A stretch of 62,486 nucleotides of DNA from Nostoc favosum CHAB5714 (lineage in GTDB: Bacteria; Cyanobacteriota; Cyanobacteriia; Cyanobacteriales; Nostocaceae). This document shows, piece by piece, positions 1-8,905 of the stretch. Numbering within the stretch: the first letter of the stretch is position 1; the number at the start of each line of letters is the position of its first letter. The notes under the pieces are model-generated. The model was not told the origin of the DNA, did not search any database, and was given only the letters and a program-made list of their open reading frames with translations. The stretch spans positions 151,822 to 214,307 of the forward strand of contig NZ_JAIVFQ010000004.1 in assembly GCF_020829495.1 (NCBI RefSeq). The letters run 5' to 3'. The translations under genes and the position numbers were made by a program.

Positions 1-389
1 GAATCTTGCTCCCACATTCGGATAACTCGATAACGGTGGGTTGTGACTTCGCTGACATATTCTTCAGTAAAAGCGATTTTGTCACTTGTCTCTTGTAAGA
101 AAATCACTACCTGCGTAACAGGAACTTGATATTTCCGTGTCAATCGGACATAGTAATCTAGCATCCGCAGAGAAATTGGTTTTTGGGATTTGATTGTGGT
201 TTGAAATTCTAGGTGTAAAATCCGATTTTCTGTTTGTAGAAATGTCACTGAATCAGCACGTATCGGTTCGATGCTTAATTCGGTTTTTAAGATTTCAATT
301 GTTCGCGGTTCTTGATTTAATAACCAACGGATAAAATCACGGGGATATTTTTCTGCGAGTATTTTACAAAGGTTGTCATATTCTGCCAT
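1..389 (-). CDS. Rpn-family (PD-(D/E)XK-like) nuclease / putative transposase, C-terminus cut by window edge
   Basis: Reading leftward from an ATG at 389, the frame stays open to the window edge (129 codons, no stop). The protein begins MAEYDNLCKILAEKYPRDF and continues with LSIEPIRADSVTFL and ILHLEFQTT, then LRMLDYYVRL. This pattern is typical of the Rpn family of recombination-promoting nuclease/putative transposase proteins that are abundant in cyanobacteria. The D of IRADSV and the E/Q of LEFQT fit the PD-(D/E)XK core. Members usually have about 250-300 residues, so roughly half is seen. Family membership is firm; the biological role is unknown. It is transcribed divergently from the 21-bp repeat spacer. 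Confidence 0.8.
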   Translation of the reverse strand, partial: MAEYDNLCKILAEKYPRDFIRWLLNQEPRTIEILKTELSIEPIRADSVTFLQTENRILHLEFQTTIKSQKPISLRMLDYYVRLTRKYQVPVTQVVIFLQETSDKIAFTEEYVSEVTTHRYRVIRMWEQD

Positions 390-500
390 CTATAAAGATT
401 GCACCTGATTTTATTGATTACTTTAAAGGCGATGTCTAGAGTGGGCTATTCAACGTCGCAGCTTAATTTAGGCACATTTTTTATAGTGACATGTATTTAT

Positions 501-730
501 AACTCGGAACTTCGACCTTTTAACTTGGAACTTCGACCTCTGAACTCGGAACTTCGACCTTTTAACTTGGAACTTCAACCACTGAACTCGGAACTTCGAC
601 TTCTGAACTTGGAGCTTCGACCTTTTAACTTGGAACTTCGACCTCTGAACTCGGAGCTTGAGCTTCTGAACTTGGAACTTCAACCTCTGAACTCAAACTC
701 CGAGCTTCTAAACTCTAACTCTCAACTTTT
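501..730. repeat. 21-bp tandem repeat, about 10 copies
   Basis: Units of 21 bp alternate between AACTCGGAACTTCGACC- and AACTTGGAACTTCGACC-type sequences and decay towards the right end. Because 21 is a multiple of three, both strands stay open: the plus strand would give a 7-residue period (NSELRPF, NLELRPL). No ribosome-binding site or recognisable domain supports translation, so I treat it as a non-coding array filling the spacer between the Rpn-type gene and the MscS-like gene. Confidence 0.85.
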
Positions 731-821
731 TAGGCACAATTGCCGATAGATTTTCTCCACTACTGATGCTTATGGCTGCACTTTCAGAGCTTTACAGATG
801 AAATTGCGTCCTCATCAACTT

Positions 822-2474
822 TTAGTTTCTACCTTTGAAAGAGTTTAGCCATTCTTGAACTTGCTCGCGGGCAATATCGCGCCCCCCAAGACCAAAAGCT
901 AGGGCAATAGCAACTGCGATCGCACCTAGTAAAAGTCCAAAGGCTAAATTCACAATATCACTGGCAACTCCAATCTGTTGCAGTGCCATTGCAGACACTA
1001 AGGTAATAATTGCAATCCGCGCCACTTGTCCTAAAATCTGTGCTTGACGTTCGCCAGAACTGGTAATGATGTTAAAAGCCAGATTTGCCAGGAATAAGCC
1101 AATGGCAAATATCACCAATCCCGCCAAAATCCGCCCGAATATGATCACAATCCCAGACACTAATGCTGTCAGGGCTGGAATATTCAAGATATTCACCGCC
1201 GCTACCGTTGCAAATAGCATGATCCCCACTAAAGCAACAATGCCTGCAATTTCCGATGGAGTGCGGCTTGGAATCGGGGGGGTTGTTGATTCTGTTGAAA
1301 CTACAATTCGTCTGCTGGGTGTTGTCAGACCCAAAATAGTGAAAATGTTATTAAAACCTAAATTGGTGAGGATGCTTGTAACCAAATCCGCGATAAACCG
1401 CCCTACGAAATACGCAACAATCAAAATTGCTACGGCTGTAAAAATGGCAGGTAGGGCGTTGAGAATCTGTTGCAGCATTGCGATCGCAGGCACAGATATC
1501 GCATCAATTCGCAAGGCATTCAGCGCTGCGATCGCCACAGGAATCAAAATCAGAACATAGACAATTGTGCCGATAATACTCGATAGAGGTTGCACCCCCG
1601 CAGCCGAAGATAATCCCAGCCGGCTACCTAAATGGTCGATACCAGTTGTCGCCAGCAAGTTCGTTACAATCCGCCGCACCACATTAGCTATGAACCAGCC
1701 AACTACAGCAATTAGCGCCGCCGCTAAAATGTTCGGCAGAATTAGCAGAACTTCTGTAATTAGAGCTTGGACTGGTTGTAGAGCCTGCCTTAGTTCCAGA
1801 GTATCTAAAACGGGGGCCAGAAACAGTAAAAATATAAACCAATACAGAGCATTGCCAATCGTCTCACTTAGAGACAGCTGATTAAGGCTGGGTGTCCTGT
1901 CTTCTGGTTGTGGATTCAAACGCTCATCTAGGTTAAATGCCTGTAATGAGCGCACAGTGATAATCTTCACAATGGTCGCCAAAAACCAGGCGGTTACCAA
2001 AAGGATTCCCACACCAACCAATTTTGGCAAAAAGCCAATAAGTTGATTGAGAAAATTATTGAGGGGTCGAGACGCTACCTCTAAATCTAATGCCTGTAAA
2101 ACAGCTACTGCCGTCAGTAGGATAATGCTCCAAAATACTAAGCTGGAGATTAATTTCTCCACTTGGGGAACATCTTGACGACCCGTTACCCCTGCGGCAA
2201 TGCGGTTATCTATATTTGTGCGATTGAGGATTCCTCGCGTCAGCGCGGCTACACCGAAGGCAATTAGCAAACCTACTAACAAAATTGCCACTGCCCCCAG
2301 CAGACGGGGTGTAAACAGAATTAACTGTTGAACAATACCTTGCACATCAGCAATTCCTTGATTCACTGCTGGTTGTGCCGATTGCAGGCTGGGCGATTGT
2401 GCCAAAAATTGCTGCGTCCTTGTGGACAAAGCAACTCCTATCACCTGGGTTATTCCTTGCCAAGTTGTGTTCAT
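822..2474 (-). CDS. MscS-like mechanosensitive channel protein with repeated conserved TM helices
   Basis: A 550-residue, very hydrophobic protein. It contains about five copies of a membrane-helix module made of a P/L-rich hydrophobic helix followed by a short basic amphipathic stretch, at roughly residues 55-90, 140-185, 240-280, 335-375 and 440-470 (for example ILPNILAAALIAVVGWFIAN). This matches the conserved TM helix repeat of cyanobacterial proteins annotated as mechanosensitive ion channels. The soluble beta domain typical of MscS is not obvious at the C-terminus, so channel activity is inferred. It probably acts in the inner membrane in osmotic protection. It stands alone, with repeat-rich spacers on both sides. 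Confidence 0.75.
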   Translation of the reverse strand: MNTTWQGITQVIGVALSTRTQQFLAQSPSLQSAQPAVNQGIADVQGIVQQLILFTPRLLGAVAILLVGLLIAFGVAALTRGILNRTNIDNRIAAGVTGRQDVPQVEKLISSLVFWSIILLTAVAVLQALDLEVASRPLNNFLNQLIGFLPKLVGVGILLVTAWFLATIVKIITVRSLQAFNLDERLNPQPEDRTPSLNQLSLSETIGNALYWFIFLLFLAPVLDTLELRQALQPVQALITEVLLILPNILAAALIAVVGWFIANVVRRIVTNLLATTGIDHLGSRLGLSSAAGVQPLSSIIGTIVYVLILIPVAIAALNALRIDAISVPAIAMLQQILNALPAIFTAVAILIVAYFVGRFIADLVTSILTNLGFNNIFTILGLTTPSRRIVVSTESTTPPIPSRTPSEIAGIVALVGIMLFATVAAVNILNIPALTALVSGIVIIFGRILAGLVIFAIGLFLANLAFNIITSSGERQAQILGQVARIAIITLVSAMALQQIGVASDIVNLAFGLLLGAIAVAIALAFGLGGRDIAREQVQEWLNSFKGRN

Positions 2475-2635
2475 GGTTTTCGGGAATTAAGCTTAAAGTA
2501 TTCGCCGCAAACACTGAGTCAGTGTTTTGCCTATCAATTTACCAGTAAAAACATACTTCTATGCCATTGATATCAAGAGTAATTTCTGACTGGTTAAGCT
2601 GATATGCGTCTAAATTATATAAACATTCTTTATAA

Positions 2636-2708
2636 TCGTTGACGGATGACGGTTGACGGTTGACGGTTGACGGTTATCAGTCATCAGTCAACCGTCAACA
2701 GTCATCAG
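2636..2708. repeat. Short tandemly repeated heptamers (GACGGTT / ATCAGTC)
   Basis: Several tandem GACGGTT units run into ATCAGTC and then AACCGTC units, so the two halves can pair as a long hairpin. Such heptanucleotide STRRs are a known feature of heterocystous cyanobacteria. The spacer 2475-2818 otherwise holds nothing I can assign. Confidence 0.85.
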
Positions 2709-2818
2709 GTAAATGTACTAGTTTTATGCGTAACAGCTTACTAAATATTTGATTTAATCTACTGACAGTGCTGAATTTTGCGTTACTCTAATTGCAGCAA
2801 CAGCATCAGAGATATAAA

Positions 2819-3265
2819 ATGTCTCAAGTTTTGTCACAATCGATTCAAATTAATGCTACAGCTACGGTGGTGGAGCGCTGTATTAGCGATTTAGCTCTCA
2901 TGCATCGCTGGCTCAACCCCGTTCTCCGTTGCGAACCTGTGGGTGAAGCTTGGAGTACTGATGTTGGCAGTGAAAGTCGTTTTATCATTCAAATTCCTCT
3001 GCTGAAACCCACGTTGAATAGTGTAGTTGTAGAACGACAACCGGGTTTGGTAGTTTGGGAATTTCAGGGATTTTTTCAAGGGCGCGATCGCTGGGAATGT
3101 CAGCCAACAAAAAAGGGAACGCTCCTACTCAACCGCTTTGAGTACGATATCCCTAACCCCTTAGTTAGTTGGGGTTTCAACACCTTTGCTGCGTCTTGGA
3201 CAAAAGAAGATATGCAAGCCCAACTGCGCCGCCTCAAACGAGTTGCAGAAGAACAACAAAATTAG
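2819..3265 (+). CDS. SRPBCC (START-like) family protein
   Basis: A 148-residue protein starting MSQVLSQSIQINATATVVER. An upstream in-frame start at 2792 (MQQQHQRYK) is less likely because the conserved part begins at the ATG chosen here. The pattern of an N-terminal strand, a 'VERCISDLALMHRWLNPV' helix-turn segment, then GSESRF, VWEFQG and a final long amphipathic helix (MQAQLRRLKRVAEEQ) fits the SRPBCC/polyketide-cyclase fold, which binds hydrophobic ligands. The ligand cannot be told. It is a single-gene unit, convergent with the oxidoreductase gene at 3376. Confidence 0.75.
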   Translation: MSQVLSQSIQINATATVVERCISDLALMHRWLNPVLRCEPVGEAWSTDVGSESRFIIQIPLLKPTLNSVVVERQPGLVVWEFQGFFQGRDRWECQPTKKGTLLLNRFEYDIPNPLVSWGFNTFAASWTKEDMQAQLRRLKRVAEEQQN

Positions 3266-3375
3266 TCATTTTTAGTTGTGAATACTCACACCCATGTTTC
3301 CCCTGCTTATCCGAACCGTATTGGGAGTAGGGGGAGAAAAGGGAGAAAATTTTACCTTGTCCCCCTCTTCTTCTT

Positions 3376-4482
3376 TTAGGCTGTCGGTGTCAATGATTGT
3401 ACTCTTGATTCCGATTGCCAGTCTAATGGATTCAAAACTCGATCTTCCAGCGCCATCTGCTCAATCAAACTTGCCAGTCTTAGGGCTTTGAGAGCTTGTT
3501 CACCACCTACTGAGGGTTGATTGCCACCGTGTACACAGTTGACAAAATGCTCTAATTCTGCACTTAAGGGTTGAATATTGCTGGTGTAGACTTTTTCAAT
3601 CACACCATCTTGCCTGTAAAGTACTTGTCGGTGGTCGGTGAGAGAATTAGCATTTGTTTGTCGGTGAATCAAAATTTCATTCTTGAGAAAATCTGCCTCA
3701 GTGAATGAATTTTTGCAATGGGCGACAATCCGGCGAATTTTTCGGTGGGTAACTTTACTGGCGGTCAGAGTAGCAACAATACCATTGGCAAACCCCAAGG
3801 TGGCAGTTACGTAATCTAAATAACCAGAGTCCAGGGCGCGAGTACCGCTAGCAGTCAATTTCGTGACTGGGGAAGCAGCTAATTCCAGAAGTAGGTCGAT
3901 GTCATGGATCATTAAATCCAGCACAACCGAAACATCGTTTGCCCGATCTGAGTAAGGACTCATCCTGTGGGCTTCTAGCGCCAGCAATTCCTCTGTTTTC
4001 AGAACTTGGCTCAGTTCTTTAAAAGCTGGGTTGAAACGCTCAATATGACCTACTTGCAGGATACATCCAGACTCAGCTGCGGCATTTACTAGGGACTCTG
4101 CCTCAGAAATACTGGCTGCGATCGGTTTTTCAATCAAAACATGAATTCCCGCTAACAGACAGTTGATGCCCACAGCGTAGTGCAGACGGGTGGGAACAGC
4201 GACACAAACGGCTTCCACAAGGGGTAGCAGGTCACAGTAATCTTCAAAAAAACGCACCTTGTACTTGCTGGCAGTTTCTAAACCTCGCTCAACGTTAATA
4301 TCTGCCACTCCGACTAGTTCAACATCTTTCATTGAACTCAGCACGCGAGCGTGGTGTTGTCCCATGTTACCCACTCCAATCACGCCTATGCGGATCGGTC
4401 GTGGCTGGTTACGCTGTGTATATGGATTCGGTTCTGCCACTGACATGCTATTTTGCACTATTATTCTCTCCTCAACCACCAA
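3376..4482 (-). CDS. Gfo/Idh/MocA family NAD(P)-dependent oxidoreductase
   Basis: A 368-residue protein. The N-terminal Rossmann domain carries IGVIGVGNMGQHHARVL (about residues 31-47), followed by the EKPIA signature that positions nicotinamide and catalytic lysine, and a C-terminal alpha/beta substrate domain with HIERFNPAF and MIHDIDLLLEL. These are diagnostic of the Gfo/Idh/MocA family, which oxidises or reduces sugars, inositols and related compounds. The start could also be the second ATG (MSVAEP, 12 residues later), closer to the conserved region. Substrate is not readable from sequence; sugar-nucleotide dehydrogenases are the closest general comparison. Confidence 0.85.
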   Translation of the reverse strand: MVVEERIIVQNSMSVAEPNPYTQRNQPRPIRIGVIGVGNMGQHHARVLSSMKDVELVGVADINVERGLETASKYKVRFFEDYCDLLPLVEAVCVAVPTRLHYAVGINCLLAGIHVLIEKPIAASISEAESLVNAAAESGCILQVGHIERFNPAFKELSQVLKTEELLALEAHRMSPYSDRANDVSVVLDLMIHDIDLLLELAASPVTKLTASGTRALDSGYLDYVTATLGFANGIVATLTASKVTHRKIRRIVAHCKNSFTEADFLKNEILIHRQTNANSLTDHRQVLYRQDGVIEKVYTSNIQPLSAELEHFVNCVHGGNQPSVGGEQALKALRLASLIEQMALEDRVLNPLDWQSESRVQSLTPTA

Positions 4483-5069
4483 ATTTAGAGACGCTACGGC
4501 CGTTGGCGTTTATACTCGAAAGCCAGTTACGATCCGTCTAAAACCATCCAGATGGTAACATAGAGCCTATGTTTATGAAGAATTTCAAAGTTTGTGATCG
4601 GTTCCCGTAATCCAGATATCTTTTGTATAGATAGTTCGGATATGCTTTTGATTTTGCACTTTATACAATAAACATGTATCTTTTTATTAACTTTAAAACA
4701 TTCAGTAAGACTTAAGTGTAAATTATTTAAATTTCTAAGGGTCGGCTTCTTCTGCTCCGACTTAACTTAATTGTTGCATTTAGACAATTAATTACCGGGA
4801 TCAATATTTAATTGATACTACTAAAATTACAAAATCATCAAAAAGTAACATGTGTGCTTTTTGAAAGAAAAATGCTATTGGAAATGATCGCCACTGATTA
4901 CTTGAAAAGATTTTTGTATGATTATTTGCAGTATTGATCGTAGAAACTTACTCCTGCAAAGAAGCAATTTATGCGTAGCGTCTAGTACCACAAGGCGGAA
5001 ATCAGCCCCAACTCTTAGAGACGCTGTGTTTCGACTCCGCTCAACATAAAGAAAGCGTTCGGGGAAGTC
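4483..5069. other. Intergenic region, no gene seen
   Basis: AT-rich spacer between the divergently oriented oxidoreductase gene and queC. I see short fragments of dispersed Nostoc-type repeats (GCGTAGCGTCTAGTA near 4974; AGAGACGCTGTG near 5018) but no open frame with family resemblance, RNA gene or clear promoter. The remainder of the gap holds an inverted-repeat element at 5070. Confidence 0.6.
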
Positions 5070-5214
5070 ATATCATGTCCGCATAAATAGTTATGCTAAC
5101 CACAGCCATTACACCCCACCCCCAGCCCCTCCTGCTTGCGGGGAGGGGAGACAAAGCGACGATTGTCGGGGTGGGGTTCTTCGGGTTTAATAAGCAATCA
5201 AGCGGACATGATAT
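5070..5214. mobile_element. MITE-like element, copy 1 (13-bp terminal inverted repeats)
   Basis: The element opens with ATATCATGTCCGC and closes with the exact reverse complement GCGGACATGATAT (145 bp). Inside, ACACCCCACCCC pairs with GGGGTGGGGT and CCCCTCCTG-/-GGGGAGGGG stretches pair again, so the whole can fold into a long hairpin. A longer second copy lies at 43509-43702 with the same ends and same core. It carries no open frame, so it must be moved by an enzyme encoded elsewhere, or it is a REP-type repeat. Three CACGCATT octamers follow directly at 5215-5238. Confidence 0.75.
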
Positions 5215-5486
5215 CACGCATTCACGCATTCACGCATTCAAAAGTTTTGTATATCAAGGCTTTTGCAAGTTTTAAAATGGGAGCTTGATTTTTGCGCCCG
5301 CTGTACTAGTAGAGAAGACATTGCACCGCTTTTTGAGAGAAACTAGTGTAGATTGTTTCTTTGGAATATTTAAGGTGCGGCGTTGTTTGCCATCACTCAC
5401 AGGGTTCAGGAGTCGCTTTGGCATTGCTTCCTGACATCTTGTTGAGGTGTAATTTGGCGATTTAAAATCCAAAATTTGCAACCGAG

Positions 5487-6164
5487 ATGAAAGCTGTAAT
5501 TCTGTTATCTGGGGGATTAGACTCTTCCACAATTCTATATAAAGCTAAGGCTGATGGCTGTGAATGCCATGCTATTTCCTTTGACTACCAGCAGCGACAC
5601 CGACGAGAGTTACAGTCAGCCCTCACTGTTGCTCAAAAAGCTGCGATCGCAAAACATCAGGTGGTTAACTTTGACTTACGACAATGGGGCGGTTCGGCGC
5701 TTACCGATGATGCCATTGATTTACCCCAGGAGCGATCGCTAGATGAAATGTCTCAAAATATTCCTGTCACTTATGTTCCGGCTCGTAATACCATCTTTTT
5801 AAGCTTTGCTCTTGGTTACGCCGAAGCGATCGCAGCTGAACGTGTCTATATCGGTGTCAATGCCTTAGATTACTCAGGATATCCTGACTGTCGCCCCGAC
5901 TATATCCAGGCGATGCAGGAAGTTTTTCGTCTGGGAACCAAACAAGGGCGTGAGGGACAACCAATAAATATTGTTGCACCCCTGATCAACCTGAAAAAAA
6001 CCGAAATCATCCAACTGGGCAACCAATTGGGAGTTCCTTGGGAGCTAACTTGGTCTTGCTATGCCGGTGGAGATGTCGCCTGCGGTGTATGTGATTCTTG
6101 TCGCTTGCGCCTAGCAGCTTTTGCCGAATTGGGACTGGTTGATCCACTGGCGTATGCTTCTTGA
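5487..6164 (+). CDS. queC: 7-cyano-7-deazaguanine (preQ0) synthase QueC
   Basis: A 225-residue protein of the usual QueC length. The PP-loop ATP pyrophosphatase motif SGGLDSS lies at residues 8-14, FDYQQRH follows, and a C-terminal cysteine cluster (CYAGGDVACGVCDSC) provides the zinc site. The VPARNTIFLS segment is a family signature. QueC converts 7-carboxy-7-deazaguanine plus ammonia to preQ0 using ATP, in queuosine synthesis for tRNA wobble positions; in some bacteria the same intermediates feed 7-deazaguanine DNA modification. No other queuosine gene is adjacent and no preQ1 riboswitch was recognised upstream. Confidence 0.95.
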   Translation: MKAVILLSGGLDSSTILYKAKADGCECHAISFDYQQRHRRELQSALTVAQKAAIAKHQVVNFDLRQWGGSALTDDAIDLPQERSLDEMSQNIPVTYVPARNTIFLSFALGYAEAIAAERVYIGVNALDYSGYPDCRPDYIQAMQEVFRLGTKQGREGQPINIVAPLINLKKTEIIQLGNQLGVPWELTWSCYAGGDVACGVCDSCRLRLAAFAELGLVDPLAYAS

Positions 6165-6170
6165 GTGAAA

Positions 6171-6244
6171 AGTCATGAGTTATGAGTGAGGAGTTAGGAG
6201 TATGAGTTTTAACTCCTAACTCCTAACTCTCAACTCCTAACTCT
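6171..6244. repeat. STRR heptamers (GAGTTAG / CTAACTC) overlapping the 3' end of the CorC-type gene
   Basis: Tandem variants of GAGTTAG run into CTAACTC units and can fold back on each other. The right part overlaps the end of the gene at 6223-7617: its last codons (QELGVES) and stop are read from repeat units. It lies between the convergent queC and CorC-type genes and may act as a bidirectional hairpin. Confidence 0.8.
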
Positions 6245-7617
6245 TGTAACCGTTGCAGTTGAATTTGATGCAGGCGTGGGCCAACAATTGATACCACAGT
6301 GAATTCGAGATTTTGATAACGGAAGGTTTCGCCCTTGGCAGGAATTTTCTGTAACTGATACAGCAAAAAGCCCCCTAGTGTCTGATATTCTCTTGTCAAG
6401 GGCAAATCGAGATGTAAAACTTCGTTGAGGTCTTCGAGGTTGATCTGCGCCTGCACTAAAAATTTATGCTCATCTAACATCTGAATCAGCAAGTCGTCGT
6501 TGCTTTCAGGTTCGCTGGCGTCGCCAATGATTTCGGCAATGACATCTTTGATTGTCACTAGTCCCACAGTAGAGCCAAATTCATTTACTACCATGACCAT
6601 AGCTGGTTTCTCTTGCTGCATCATGGGCAAAAGTTCACTCAGCGACGTGTGTTCGGGAACAAATCGGGCGGGACGCATCCAAGGTTGGATTTGTGTCTCT
6701 AAACTGAGCTTTCCTACAGCTAAAGGTTGTGCCAAATCTTTAAAATAAACAATGCCGCGAACATCGTCTAAAGATTCACCAATCACGGGATAACGAGAGT
6801 AACCAGTGGAAGCCATTTCCTTGAGTAATGCCTGGAAGGTAGCATCTTTTGGCAGCGCGATAATACTCGTGCGGGGGATCATCACATCTTGGGCCATGAC
6901 ATCCCCAAACTTAAAGACATTATTGAGCAATTCTCGCTCCGCACGCTGTAAACCAGTAGACCCCCATTCTGTAGAGATAATCAGTTGCAATTCTTCGGGA
7001 GTCACAGGTGGCCTCCAGCCTTGACCTGTGTATTGGATGCCAAAAATCCGCAATAAAAAACGAGTTGATTGGTTGAGAATCCAGATGAAGGGGCCAAAAA
7101 AACGCACGATCGCTTTTACCGAAGGCCCCAAAAATCTAGCTAGCTGTTCTGAGTACAGCATAGCTAAGGATTTGGGACATAATTCTCCGATCACAATTTG
7201 CAGATAGGCAATCAAGAAAAAGGCAATGGGAATTGATAGAGAATGCGCCAAGAAGGTAGTCATGCTACTTGGTAAAGGCCAGGATTTTAACCATGCATTC
7301 ACCAGCACGACAATCGTACTTTCGCCAATCCATCCCAATGCCAAACTGGAGAGGGTAATACCTAACTGGGTGGTAGATAGTAGCCTGTCAATACTACGTT
7401 GTAGCATCTCGACTGCGATCGCTGGAATATCGCCAGCTTTAACTAGCTGGTGAATACGCGATCGCCGCACGCTCACCATCGAAAATTCCGCCGTCACAAA
7501 AAAGGCATTTATGGCAATCAGCAGTAGCACTGACAACAACCTTAGCGCCACGTCTGTCCAAATTAAATTAGGAAAACCACTCACCACCAAAGCTCGTGTA
7601 AAACTCACGCCCTCCAT
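6223..7617 (-). CDS. CNNM/CorC (hemolysin) family membrane protein, DUF21-CBS-CBS-CorC_HlyC
   Basis: A 464-residue protein in the standard domain order: an N-terminal DUF21 membrane domain with about four helices (about residues 20-200, including TAEFSMVSVRRSRIHQL), two CBS motifs in the middle (MIPRTSIIALPKDATF; MRPARFVPEHTSLSEL followed by VVNEFGSTVGLVTIKD, about 245-370), and a C-terminal CorC_HlyC domain (about 385-460). The family is linked to magnesium/cobalt handling or Na+/Mg2+ exchange; the old name hemolysin is misleading. The final seven codons lie in an STRR array, so the C-terminal tail may vary between strains. Confidence 0.9.
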   Translation of the reverse strand: MEGVSFTRALVVSGFPNLIWTDVALRLLSVLLLIAINAFFVTAEFSMVSVRRSRIHQLVKAGDIPAIAVEMLQRSIDRLLSTTQLGITLSSLALGWIGESTIVVLVNAWLKSWPLPSSMTTFLAHSLSIPIAFFLIAYLQIVIGELCPKSLAMLYSEQLARFLGPSVKAIVRFFGPFIWILNQSTRFLLRIFGIQYTGQGWRPPVTPEELQLIISTEWGSTGLQRAERELLNNVFKFGDVMAQDVMIPRTSIIALPKDATFQALLKEMASTGYSRYPVIGESLDDVRGIVYFKDLAQPLAVGKLSLETQIQPWMRPARFVPEHTSLSELLPMMQQEKPAMVMVVNEFGSTVGLVTIKDVIAEIIGDASEPESNDDLLIQMLDEHKFLVQAQINLEDLNEVLHLDLPLTREYQTLGGFLLYQLQKIPAKGETFRYQNLEFTVVSIVGPRLHQIQLQRLQELGVES

Positions 7618-7682
7618 TTAGGGGAATAGGGGATAGGGAATAGGGAATAGTAAAAAATAACAGATAATCACCAATGCCCAAT

Positions 7683-8384
7683 CTACCTTTCCACAGGAAT
7701 ATTCGATGCCTCTAGCTTTAATTCTTGAGCGGGATAATCAGTGAGAGCAAGTGATATTTTCTTGACATCATCAAGTAAAGCTGTGGGAATACTCACTGTA
7801 CCTGTAAATGCTGGCCCATTTGCAGGCAATTCTGTTGGTAAACCCTCTGTACTAGCACTGAGGGTTCGTCCTTTATCATCGGTAACATCTAAAAAACTAT
7901 ATAGGAAGCGCACAGAATCTTTACCTTTGTTCTGCATTTTCACTTTCAGTAGCAAATCACCACCAGAGTAGCGGACAGATTGCACAGACATGGTTACACC
8001 CTCACTCAGAGCAGTAACTGGAAAACCTGGCTGGAGTTTTTCTTCAACCACTGCTGGGGGTTTCTCCTCTGGCTTCTGCTTGCTGCTATTGGTTTCTTCA
8101 TCATCGTCCTCTAGCTTTTCCGATTTAGCAGCCTTGGTCTTACCCTCAATTCGCGCTTTGACAATTTTCAGAATCTCTTCCTCTTTTAATAACACTAGTC
8201 CTCCCTGTTGGGAGCTATTTGTCTTATTGCTGGCAAATTTGGTTGTGGGACGCCCATCTGGTGTAGTAACGCCTTTAAGTGCTGAACTCCCCAGTTCAAA
8301 CCCCAAAAAGGCACTCACAGAACCTGCTCCCATCATCAGGATTAACAAAACCAAAGTAAGAAGTACAGTAGAATTTATTTTCAT
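7683..8384 (-). CDS. Conserved hypothetical exported or membrane-anchored protein
   Basis: A 233-residue protein. The ATG at 8384 (MKINSTVLLTLVLLILMMG) is chosen because a hydrophobic signal/anchor segment starts there; an upstream start at 8447 would put 21 unlikely residues before it. A charged low-complexity linker (about residues 85-120, KLEDDDEETNSSKQKPEE) leads to a C-terminal domain of about 100 residues rich in beta strands (VTMSVQSVRYSGGDLLLKVKM, VRFLYSFLDVTDDKGRTL), which looks like an immunoglobulin-like or DUF4352-type fold. Probably extracytoplasmic; function unknown. Confidence 0.65.
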   Translation of the reverse strand: MKINSTVLLTLVLLILMMGAGSVSAFLGFELGSSALKGVTTPDGRPTTKFASNKTNSSQQGGLVLLKEEEILKIVKARIEGKTKAAKSEKLEDDDEETNSSKQKPEEKPPAVVEEKLQPGFPVTALSEGVTMSVQSVRYSGGDLLLKVKMQNKGKDSVRFLYSFLDVTDDKGRTLSASTEGLPTELPANGPAFTGTVSIPTALLDDVKKISLALTDYPAQELKLEASNIPVER

Positions 8385-8678
8385 CGCTGACAAGCTATCA
8401 CAATAGAATGCTGGTCTATTTAAGAATAGTGAAGCTTTTGACCTCAATCCTTAAAGGAACTTAATCAATATTAGTCTGCACTATTCCATGATTAAATTAT
8501 GTAGTATAAAAATCTGGTAAACTATTGTCGAGTATTCACAGATGTAAATCTGTGCTATAATTACGCAATTGGCTAAACTCAGTGCATGAGGTATTTTCCT
8601 CAGTCTAAAATTAGCAAATCAGGTTGACCTAAGAGTTGAAGTAATTGACTCTTATGAACCCGAAGCCCAACAAAATAA

Positions 8679-8751
8679 GCGCCTTTGGCCGATTGGGGAG
8701 GCAACGAACTCATAATTCGTCTTCAGGCTGGTTCGATTCCAGCAGGGCGCA
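8679..8751 (+). tRNA. tRNA with CAU anticodon, probably tRNA-Ile2 (lysidine) rather than tRNA-Met
   Basis: A complete cloverleaf of 73 nt without encoded CCA. The acceptor stem is GCGCCTT/AGGGCGC, the anticodon arm ACGAA-CTCATAA-TTCGT gives anticodon CAT, and the T arm is GCTGG-TTCGATT-CCAGC. The loop CTCATAA and the acceptor pairs C4-G69 and C5-G68 resemble the minor isoleucine tRNA modified by TilS, as in plastid trnI-CAU. An initiator tRNA is unlikely because position 1-72 is paired. Ile versus elongator Met needs a covariance-model check. Confidence 0.9.
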
Positions 8752-8905
8752 CTTGAATGATCCAAAAGTAGTAATAGAGGGATAAAGGGCATTGGGCATT
8801 GGGCATGGAGCATTGGTCAATAATTAATAGTTATTCTTCCCCTGATCTCCCACCCCACTACTTCGGCTTCGCTCAGTACAAGTCCCCACTCCCTACTCCC
8901 CAATA

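Noticed and set aside
399..749. Open frame of 116 codons over the 21-bp repeat, and a minus-strand frame at 468-683
   Set aside because: Both exist because the repeat unit is a multiple of three. No ribosome-binding site, domain or non-repeat core supports them.
1066..1560. Plus-strand frame of 164 codons
   Set aside because: Antisense shadow of the MscS-like gene, which has clear membrane-helix repeats.
5275..5486. Possible preQ1 riboswitch upstream of queC
   Set aside because: I could not find the short stem followed by an A-rich pseudoknot tail; no support.
5272..5532. Minus-strand frame overlapping the queC start
   Set aside because: Overlaps a certain gene on the other strand and has no recognisable domain.
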